The notes beneath the pieces are model-generated. The model was not told where the DNA came from. It ran no database searches and was given only the letters and a program-made list of their open reading frames with translations. From positions 1-28,855 of the forward strand of contig CAXBLG010000040.1 of the NCBI GenBank assembly GCA_963976395.1: 28,855 bases of DNA, read 5' to 3'. Each line of letters begins with the position of its first letter. The stretch's first letter is position 1. Source of the stretch: UBA11612 sp963976395. GTDB taxonomy: Bacteria > Pseudomonadota > Alphaproteobacteria > Rhodospirillales > Rhodospirillaceae. A program made the position numbers and the translations under genes. This document shows, in pieces, positions 24,178 to 28,855 of this stretch.

Positions 24178-24408
24178 CTAGTCCTTAAGAGCCGCTGCGA
24201 GGCGGCCTATAGCCACGTCCAGTCTCCCGGCCACCCGACCTGCGGACTCTTTCAGCTGGCTGTTCTGTTTTGAGAGATCAGCGAGCTTCTCCTGGTAAAC
24301 GACCGCGTCCTTCGCAAGCGGAAGCTGAGTTTGTACCTGAGCAGCAACCGTCTCCAAGCGACTGACGGCTTCATCTAGATGTTTAAGGGCTGCCTGAACT
24401 TGTTCCAA
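24178..24408 (-). CDS. Small coiled-coil protein upstream of zapA (DUF4164-like)
   Basis: A short, mostly helical protein: EQVQAALKHLDEAVSRLETV, then YQEKLADLSKQNSQLKES, then RLDVAIGRLAAALKD, with heptad-like leucine spacing. Small coiled-coil genes of the DUF4164 type commonly precede zapA in alphaproteobacteria and are presumed to help division, but the function is unproven. The open frame reaches 24567, but a good promoter at 24466-24494 puts the transcript start near 24459, so the true start is internal. TTG at 24408 has GGGAA 7 nt before it (76 residues); TTG at 24432 (84 residues) is the alternative. No ATG is available in the conserved part. Confidence 0.7.
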   Translation of the reverse strand: MEQVQAALKHLDEAVSRLETVAAQVQTQLPLAKDAVVYQEKLADLSKQNSQLKESAGRVAGRLDVAIGRLAAALKD

Positions 24409-24465
24409 CGTGTAGTTCCCAATATCTTTCAAACAAATAGAGAGTCTTTCTCGAATACTGCATGA

Positions 24466-24494
24466 AGCATATGGGGGAGTCGGAAGGGCGTCAA
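24466..24494 (-). promoter_or_regulatory. Promoter of the coiled-coil gene and zapA
   Basis: On the minus strand TTGACG (24494-24489) and TATGCT (24471-24466) are 17 bp apart. The transcript would start near 24459, inside the longest open frame, which is why the long N-terminus was rejected. The divergent fba gene begins at 24653, so 24409-24652 is a shared divergent control region. Confidence 0.55.
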
Positions 24495-24652
24495 CGACGA
24501 TTGAAAGCAGGCCTTTAACGGGCCAGAACCGTTTGTCACACCTTTGATGCGAAACAGGTCTATTCAAACCCTAGGCCATGCCATTATATGTCCCCAGTTC
24601 GAACGTGCCGGCGCCGCCCGGCGTCATTTCCAGATTAGAGGACAGCCAGTAC

Positions 24653-25582
24653 ATGAAGATTTCGGCACGGGTGAAGAAGATCCTATCCGCCTATGAAAGC
24701 GACAATCCGGGCACCAAGACCAACCTAGCCCGCATATTGATGCACGGCCGTTTGAGCGGCACAGGCAAAGTCGTCATCCTGCCCGTGGACCAGGGTTTTG
24801 AACACGGCCCGGCCCGCAGCTTTGCCCCGAACCCCGCCGGATATGAACCTCACTACCACTGGCAGCTGGCCGTGGACGCAGGACTCTCCGCTTTCGCTGC
24901 CCCACTCGGCATGATCGAGGACGGTGCATCGAGCTTTGCCGGGGCCGTGCCCACAATTCTCAAGGTCAACAGCGCAAACTCCCTGAACGGCGAAAAAGAT
25001 GCTCCAACTCAGGCCATCACAGCCGGTGTGGACGATGCCCTGCGCCTTGGCTGTTCGGCCATCGGCTATACGATATATCCCGGCTCGGGCGCGGCCTACG
25101 ACATGATGAACGACCTGCGCGAGTTGATTGCTGAAGCCAAATCCGTGGGACTTGCCGCCGTGGTGTGGTCGTATCCACGCGGCCAGTTCGTTTCCAAAGA
25201 AGGCGAAACCGGCTTCGACGTTGTCGCCTATGCAGCCCATATGGCCGCCCTCGCCGGCGCTCATATCATTAAAGTCAAACTGCCCACCGACCACCTCGAC
25301 CTTCCCGAAGCCAAGAAAGTGTACGAAGCCCAGAACATCCCGCGCTCGACTCTCACCGAGCGGGTCTCGCATGTGGTCCAAAGCTGCTTCAACGGACGCC
25401 GCATTGTGGTGTTCTCCGGCGGCGGCAAGAAGGGTGAGCAAAGTCTGTTCGACGAAGCCAAAGCCATTCGCGATGGCGGGGGCAACGGCTCTATCATTGG
25501 CCGCAACTCGTTCCAGCGGTCCAAGGAAGATGCCCTGAAACTCTTGGGCACTTTGGTCGACATATACAAAGGCAAGGACTGA
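24653..25582 (+). CDS. fba: Class I fructose-bisphosphate aldolase (DhnA/FbaB type)
   Basis: Cleaves fructose-1,6-bisphosphate to DHAP and glyceraldehyde-3-phosphate through a Schiff base, without metal. From the ATG at 24653 the protein has 309 residues: KVVILPVDQGFEHGPARSF (39-57), AFAAPLGMIEDGA, AIGYTIYPGSGAAYDMMNDL, AAVVWSYPRG, the catalytic lysine K207 in IIKVKLPTDHL, IVVFSGGGKKGEQS, and the phosphate-binding IIGRNSFQRSKEDALKLL. The frame opens at an ATG at 24578, but that ATG lacks a ribosome-binding site and overlaps a possible promoter (TTCAAA-N16-TATATG, 24563-24590), whereas AGAGGA precedes 24653. thiE follows after 17 bp. This archaeal-type class I enzyme is common in alphaproteobacteria. 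Confidence 0.94.
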   Translation: MKISARVKKILSAYESDNPGTKTNLARILMHGRLSGTGKVVILPVDQGFEHGPARSFAPNPAGYEPHYHWQLAVDAGLSAFAAPLGMIEDGASSFAGAVPTILKVNSANSLNGEKDAPTQAITAGVDDALRLGCSAIGYTIYPGSGAAYDMMNDLRELIAEAKSVGLAAVVWSYPRGQFVSKEGETGFDVVAYAAHMAALAGAHIIKVKLPTDHLDLPEAKKVYEAQNIPRSTLTERVSHVVQSCFNGRRIVVFSGGGKKGEQSLFDEAKAIRDGGGNGSIIGRNSFQRSKEDALKLLGTLVDIYKGKD

Positions 25583-25599
25583 CGCGCGAAGCCCCGCCC

Positions 25600-26250
25600 G
25601 TGTCCCAAGCCCCTGACCAGAGCTGCCGGCTCTATCTGATCTCGCCGGATAGCATTGCCGACGCCCCCGCATTCGCTAAGGTTCTCGACGAGACTTTGGC
25701 GGCGGGCGATGTCGCCTGCTTTCAGTTGCGCCTCAAGGATACCGACGACGACACGGTGATCGCGGCCGTCAATGAGCTGATGCCGGTGTGCCATCGCTAC
25801 GATGTGGCGTTCATTCTCAACGACCGCCCGGACCTAGCCGCGCAACTTGGCTGCGATGGGGTGCATATCGGCGCGGACGATGCCCCCTATAAAGACGCCC
25901 GCGCAGCGCTTGGCAGCGGCATTGTCGGCGTGACTTGCAAGGATTCGCGACATCTTGCGATGGAACTCGCAGACGCCGGTGCGGATTATGTGGCGTTCGG
26001 TGCGTTCTTTCCCACCACAACGAAGGCCGATACCGCCCGTCCCGACCCCGAAATTCTGTCAGTTTGGTCGGAGACAACCACGGTGCCATGCGTCGCCATT
26101 GGCGGCATTACGGCTGAAAACTGTGAGGTTTTGGTGCACGCGGGCGCCGATTTTGTGGCCGTTTGCACCGGAATTTGGGGCTATGCCGATGGTCCTGCAG
26201 CGGCTGTGCGTGCTTTTAACGCCGTTTTTGAACGGTGCATGCGCACTTAA
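25600..26250 (+). CDS. thiE: Thiamine-phosphate synthase
   Basis: Joins hydroxymethylpyrimidine diphosphate and thiazole phosphate to form thiamin phosphate. The 216-residue TIM-barrel protein starts at GTG (25600) and has FQLRLKDTDDD (the family's QLR-K region), FILNDRPDLAAQLGCDGVHIGADD (Asn74, Asp75), GVTCKDSRHLAMELADAGAD, YVAFGAFFPTTTKADTARPD (phosphate-binding TTTK, 139-142) and CVAIGGITAENC. The GVTCKDSRH segment replaces the more usual G-(I/V)-S/T-C-H, which I regard as lineage variation. The gene is 17 bp behind fba and probably shares its transcript. ThiD, the supplier of its pyrimidine substrate, is encoded at 2956-3762. Confidence 0.92.
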   Translation: MSQAPDQSCRLYLISPDSIADAPAFAKVLDETLAAGDVACFQLRLKDTDDDTVIAAVNELMPVCHRYDVAFILNDRPDLAAQLGCDGVHIGADDAPYKDARAALGSGIVGVTCKDSRHLAMELADAGADYVAFGAFFPTTTKADTARPDPEILSVWSETTTVPCVAIGGITAENCEVLVHAGADFVAVCTGIWGYADGPAAAVRAFNAVFERCMRT

Positions 26251-26304
26251 ACACGCAGTTTGTGCGCACAAACCCGCGTTTTGTGCTCTCAAACGTGTTT
26301 TTTT
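26249..26304. terminator. Compound convergent terminator between thiE and the VOC gene
   Basis: An outer stem AAACACG (26249-26255) and CGTGTTT (26294-26300), followed on the plus strand by TTTT, encloses a perfect 16-bp palindrome GTTTGTGCGCACAAAC (26258-26273). A competing hairpin, GCACAAA (26265-26271) and TTTGTGC, uses part of the same bases. The site overlaps the stops of both thiE (plus) and the VOC gene (minus) and most simply ends both transcripts. Confidence 0.65.
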
Positions 26305-26668
26305 ACGCCGCAGTCCAAACCGCGAGTTCGTATCCATCGGGATCGGTGAAATGGAACCGCCGCCCACCCGGAAAGTCGTAAATGGGTTTGGTAATTTTCC
26401 CGCCGGACGATGTCACGCTCTTCATCAACGTCTCAAGATCATCCCCATAAAGAATAACGAGTGGGCCACCCCCAGATGTCACCGGGGCGTTTGGATTAAA
26501 TCCACCGCTCATGTTCCCGTCGGAGAACTCGCAGTAGTCGGGTCCATAGTCGGTGAAGGTCCAGCCGAACGCACCGCCGTAAAAAGCTTTCGCACGACCG
26601 ATATCAGCGACATTAAATTCAACGTAGTTGATACTCCGGTCTTTGCGAAGTTGTTCTGAATCCATCAT
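26303..26668 (-). CDS. VOC (glyoxalase/bleomycin-resistance) family protein
   Basis: A 121-residue single-domain protein of the vicinal-oxygen-chelate superfamily: SINYVEFNVADIGRAKAFYG, GAFGWTFTDYGPDYCEFSDG, GGPLVILYGDDLETLMKSV, and the closing FHFTDPDGYELAVWTA, where the Glu is a usual metal ligand. The first-strand position that is His in glyoxalase I reads Asn (INYVEF), so the metal site may be incomplete and a non-glyoxalase role is likely. Function is unknown. Start ATG at 26668 has GAGGA upstream; GTG and ATG neighbours are equivalent alternatives. It lies 40 bp behind the flippase-like gene on the same strand. Confidence 0.85.
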   Translation of the reverse strand: MMDSEQLRKDRSINYVEFNVADIGRAKAFYGGAFGWTFTDYGPDYCEFSDGNMSGGFNPNAPVTSGGGPLVILYGDDLETLMKSVTSSGGKITKPIYDFPGGRRFHFTDPDGYELAVWTAA

Positions 26669-26710
26669 CACTTGAGTCCTCGTACTTCTCGGCTTTTGCA
26701 GCGCCCCTGC

Positions 26711-27658
26711 TTAAGTTACGGGCGTCTTTCTGACGTTTGCAAGGTAAGTTAACGCCAACACTCCAAGCCCAATTAAAGTAACCGATCCTAGCAGAAGAAT
26801 TTGCGTCAGAGTTGAGGCAACAATTGCAGGCAGGGCTTCTATTCCAAGCGCGGCAAAGGCCAGTACGAAAGCAATTTGAAACGAGCCGATAAATCCTGGT
26901 GCCGACGGTAATAGAGTCCCCAGAGATGCAGCACCGACAACGACAAAAAGACCTGAAACCGTCAAATTCACCCCGCATGCCGCGACGACGAGATAGAATG
27001 TCACGCACTCCACGAACCAAATCAGAATTGAGAGCGGCAATGCCTTAAAAATCTCCGGCCCACGCACAACCTCCAACGCACTGATCAATGCCAATATCCG
27101 AGGTTTGAGCCATGGCAGACGATCGAGCGGTAAGCGTTCGTGAAAAATCAGGATGCCGAATATCATCGCCGTTCCAGCGACGATGCCCACCCCCCCTGTG
27201 ATCGCAATACCCACGAGCACTCCTTGGCCCGTCGGCATCGTGACCGACATTAAGCCGGCCGCGAACAAACCCACCACCATGATCCCGTCGAGGAGCCGTT
27301 CTATGACGATAGATCCCAGCACGGCTGAACGTCTGACAGCGAACTGCCGCCAAACAAAGTCGGCGCGAAATATCTCTCCGAGGCGTGCCGGCAAGACGTT
27401 ATTGACGGCATAGCCGACGATAAGAGCTTGTCCTACCTGGCGAAGATCAAGCGGCTTCATTGGCGTAAGAAGTATTCGCCACCGCACAACGCGTAACGCA
27501 ATATCAATCCAATACACGGCCAGCGCCGCCAGCAGATACAATGGCTGCGCGTCGAAGAACGCCTCAGCGGCGTTTTCTAAATCTATTTGTGCGAGCGCGA
27601 TCCAAAGCAATCCTGCGCCGAAGGCCACACCCAGTAATGCGCGTATCCATGCTGACAT
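26711..27658 (-). CDS. Flippase-like / lysylphosphatidylglycerol synthase TM-domain protein
   Basis: A 315-residue inner-membrane protein with about eight hydrophobic helices, of the UPF0104 / flippase-like family. Diagnostic regions are LRVVRWRILL, the conserved loop VNNVLPARLGEIFRA, IVIERLLDGIMVVGLFA, and SLGTLLPSAPGFIGSFQIAF. The family includes the membrane half of MprF and stand-alone proteins next to polyprenyl-phosphate glycosyltransferases; transport of lipid-linked sugars or lipids is suspected, not proven here. The ATG (27658) immediately follows the methyltransferase stop (27659), so the two are translationally coupled. No MprF-type synthase domain is attached. Confidence 0.85.
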   Translation of the reverse strand: MSAWIRALLGVAFGAGLLWIALAQIDLENAAEAFFDAQPLYLLAALAVYWIDIALRVVRWRILLTPMKPLDLRQVGQALIVGYAVNNVLPARLGEIFRADFVWRQFAVRRSAVLGSIVIERLLDGIMVVGLFAAGLMSVTMPTGQGVLVGIAITGGVGIVAGTAMIFGILIFHERLPLDRLPWLKPRILALISALEVVRGPEIFKALPLSILIWFVECVTFYLVVAACGVNLTVSGLFVVVGAASLGTLLPSAPGFIGSFQIAFVLAFAALGIEALPAIVASTLTQILLLGSVTLIGLGVLALTYLANVRKTPVT

Positions 27659-28366
27659 TTATGGCTTTCTCGCGACGAGAATAAGATTTTTCCCGAATGG
27701 GGGAACAACGACACTTTCGAGCGATCGAGATACCGGAATGACGTAGCGATCATTGATCCCGATAAGTCCCGGATCAAATTTGGTCTTCCGTAAAATCTTG
27801 TTGAAAACGAGCCAAGGGAGCACACCGACCAAGTCAAAGTAGGTGCACGACAATATCTTGCCGCCAGCCTGCGTAACTTTCTCGATAAGATCGGGTTTGT
27901 GATACCGCCGGAAATGACCAATAGAACGATCTAATTTACTCATCAGGAATTGGAGTGCCGGGACGAAAAGAAGTAGGTGCCCGCCGGGTCGTAGTCCCGC
28001 CATAAGGCCTTGCACTGCTTTTCGATCATCTTCGATGTGCTCGAGAACATTTACCAAAACGATCGTATCGACGCTGTTAGGCTCTAGGTTCGCGACATGA
28101 GTCTCAAGATTAGCGCCTGCAATCTGAACATTATCGATACCTACAAACCGTTCTCTCAATTGACTAATAAGGTTTTCTGAAGGTTCGACGAGTGTCAGTG
28201 AATCCGCAAACGGCAAAAGCCGTGACGATACAGTTCCCACGCCGGCACCATATTCAATGACAACTCCATGAATATGCGGGGCGAAGATATCCGTCATCCA
28301 CTTGTAATAGTTTGGCATATCGGCAAGAACTTCTAGATCATTGCCCTCATAAGTCGACGCGTCCAT
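27659..28366 (-). CDS. Class I SAM-dependent methyltransferase
   Basis: A protein of about 235 residues with the SAM-binding signature VIEYGAGVGTVSSRLLPF (motif I near residues 38-46), LTLVEPS (acidic end of strand 2), ETHVANLEPNSVDTIVLVNV and LEHIEDDRKA (motif near 109-114), then LRPGGHLLLFVPA. The C-terminal half has SIGHFRRYHK, VLPWLVFNKIL and VVPPFGKNLILVARK, a pattern seen in methyltransferases encoded beside polyprenyl-glycosyltransferase and flippase-like genes. The substrate is unknown; a sugar or lipid-linked precursor is the context-based guess. The start is GTG at 28369 or ATG at 28366. A promoter lies about 100 bp upstream, so this gene heads the methyltransferase-flippase-VOC operon. 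Confidence 0.87.
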   Translation of the reverse strand: MDASTYEGNDLEVLADMPNYYKWMTDIFAPHIHGVVIEYGAGVGTVSSRLLPFADSLTLVEPSENLISQLRERFVGIDNVQIAGANLETHVANLEPNSVDTIVLVNVLEHIEDDRKAVQGLMAGLRPGGHLLLFVPALQFLMSKLDRSIGHFRRYHKPDLIEKVTQAGGKILSCTYFDLVGVLPWLVFNKILRKTKFDPGLIGINDRYVIPVSRSLESVVVPPFGKNLILVARKP

Positions 28367-28468
28367 CACCTTCAGTCTAATCCTTCACAAACTCCGGCAG
28401 CGGAAGCGAACGCTTTACCGAGCAAGCTATTTGCTCACAGTTCCCTGTGGAAATAGCCCCTTGTTCCC

Positions 28469-28496
28469 ACTATATCTTTTCGGTTCGGCGCTTCAA
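28469..28496 (-). promoter_or_regulatory. Promoter of the methyltransferase operon
   Basis: On the minus strand TTGAAG (28496-28491) and TATAGT (28474-28469) are 16 bp apart. The -10 matches five of six consensus bases. The surrounding 28370-28570 interval is AT-rich and otherwise empty of genes that I recognise. Confidence 0.55.
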
Positions 28497-28570
28497 TATA
28501 TCCAATATAAATAAAGCGAAGTACCACAACAGAATGCTACTCTTCTTTTTTACCAACTGTAGCCCCCCAT

Positions 28571-28840
28571 ATGAATGAGCCTTCTTCGACCCCGCCAACG
28601 GTTGCAAGCAGCGATAATGTAGATCGCGCAATCCATCCTTTACGTCGTCTCATAGCAGGTGCAACGCTCGCCGTCCTTGCCGCATGTTTTGCGGGTGACG
28701 CAAGTCGGAACTGGGAGCGGCTTATAGATATGGCTGTAAACCGGGCCGCAAACTGGAGCGAATTCGAGGCACGCTTAAAGACAAATAATTCAGGTTTGCA
28801 CATGACCGGCCCCCATTGGGTGGTCCGGTGTGAATGTTAG
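28571..28840 (+). CDS. Hypothetical small protein (doubtful)
   Basis: An 89-residue open frame with one moderately hydrophobic stretch, RLIAGATLAVLAACFAG, followed by a helical segment (NWERLIDMAVNRAANWSEFE). It lies divergent to the methyltransferase operon and the downstream context is missing. There is no clear ribosome-binding site before the ATG, and an 88-residue frame overlaps on the other strand. I do not recognise a family. LAAC resembles a lipobox but lies too far from the N-terminus (residues 36-39) to be convincing. Confidence 0.3.
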   Translation: MNEPSSTPPTVASSDNVDRAIHPLRRLIAGATLAVLAACFAGDASRNWERLIDMAVNRAANWSEFEARLKTNNSGLHMTGPHWVVRCEC

Positions 28841-28855
28841 TTCAACATGGTGTTT

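Noticed and set aside
24409..24567. N-terminal part of the long frame upstream of the coiled-coil gene
   Set aside because: Contains a good promoter (24466-24494) and non-helical, unfamily-like sequence; the conserved coiled coil starts later.
24725..25672. 315-residue minus-strand open frame
   Set aside because: Antisense shadow of fba, which carries all class I aldolase motifs; the minus frame is a codon-bias artefact of GC-rich DNA.
28537..28803. 88-residue minus-strand frame at the right edge
   Set aside because: Overlaps the plus-strand frame, has no ribosome-binding site or recognisable domain, and runs out into the methyltransferase promoter region.

Overview
The window looks like a chromosomal segment from a free-living alphaproteobacterium. 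The evidence is gene order and family type: yebC-ruvC-ruvA-ruvB-ybgC-tolQRAB-pal-cpoB-tilS-ftsH-folP-(insert)-glmM-thiD on one strand, a Methanosarcina-type SerC next to SerA, a DUF4164-like coiled-coil gene before zapA, a 6S RNA between zapA and the 5-formyl-THF cyclo-ligase gene, and a DhnA-type class I aldolase followed by thiE. An order-level assignment (for example Rhodospirillales-like) is only a guess. Almost everything is on the minus strand. Only fba-thiE, and a doubtful small ORF at the right edge, are on the plus strand. I see no tRNA, rRNA, CRISPR array, prophage or intact transposase.

Layout from left to right. (1) 1-2930: serA (cut by the left edge) and serC of serine synthesis, with a candidate promoter and structured leader before serC and a striking 79-bp inverted-repeat element between the two genes. 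(2) 2956-5145: thiD and glmM. (3) 5229-8198: a five-gene sulfur cassette (BigR/SqrR-type ArsR sensor, two YeeE/YedE membrane proteins, a persulfide-dioxygenase-like metallo-beta-lactamase protein and a TauE/SafE exporter). It sits between folP and glmM, which are otherwise classically adjacent, and has its own promoter and operator. (4) 8236-12866: folP, ftsH, tilS. (5) 12898-19004: the Tol-Pal envelope system (cpoB, pal, tolB, tolA, tolR, tolQ, ybgC) with internal promoters and a strong terminator after pal. (6) 19001-21998: ruvB, ruvA, ruvC and yebC, tightly packed with stop/start overlaps. (7) 22151-24408: a YmdB-type phosphodiesterase, 5-formyl-THF cyclo-ligase, 6S RNA, zapA and a small coiled-coil gene. 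(8) 24653-26250: class I fructose-bisphosphate aldolase and ThiE, plus strand. (9) 26303-28366: a VOC protein, a flippase-like membrane protein and a SAM methyltransferase, minus strand. (10) 28370-28855: a promoter region and an unrecognised small ORF.

How the parts work together: the Tol-Pal block maintains the outer membrane during division, ZapA stabilises the Z-ring, and GlmM supplies amino-sugar precursors for the wall. RuvABC resolves Holliday junctions. FtsH polices membrane proteins. FolP and the cyclo-ligase serve folate, ThiD and ThiE serve thiamin, and SerC/SerA serve serine. The sulfur cassette is the main accessory element. The sensor has a Cys pair 66 residues apart, and an ATTC-N8-GAAT palindrome overlaps the cassette's own -10 box, so the module is probably derepressed by sulfide or persulfide, oxidises persulfide to sulfite and exports sulfite or related anions.
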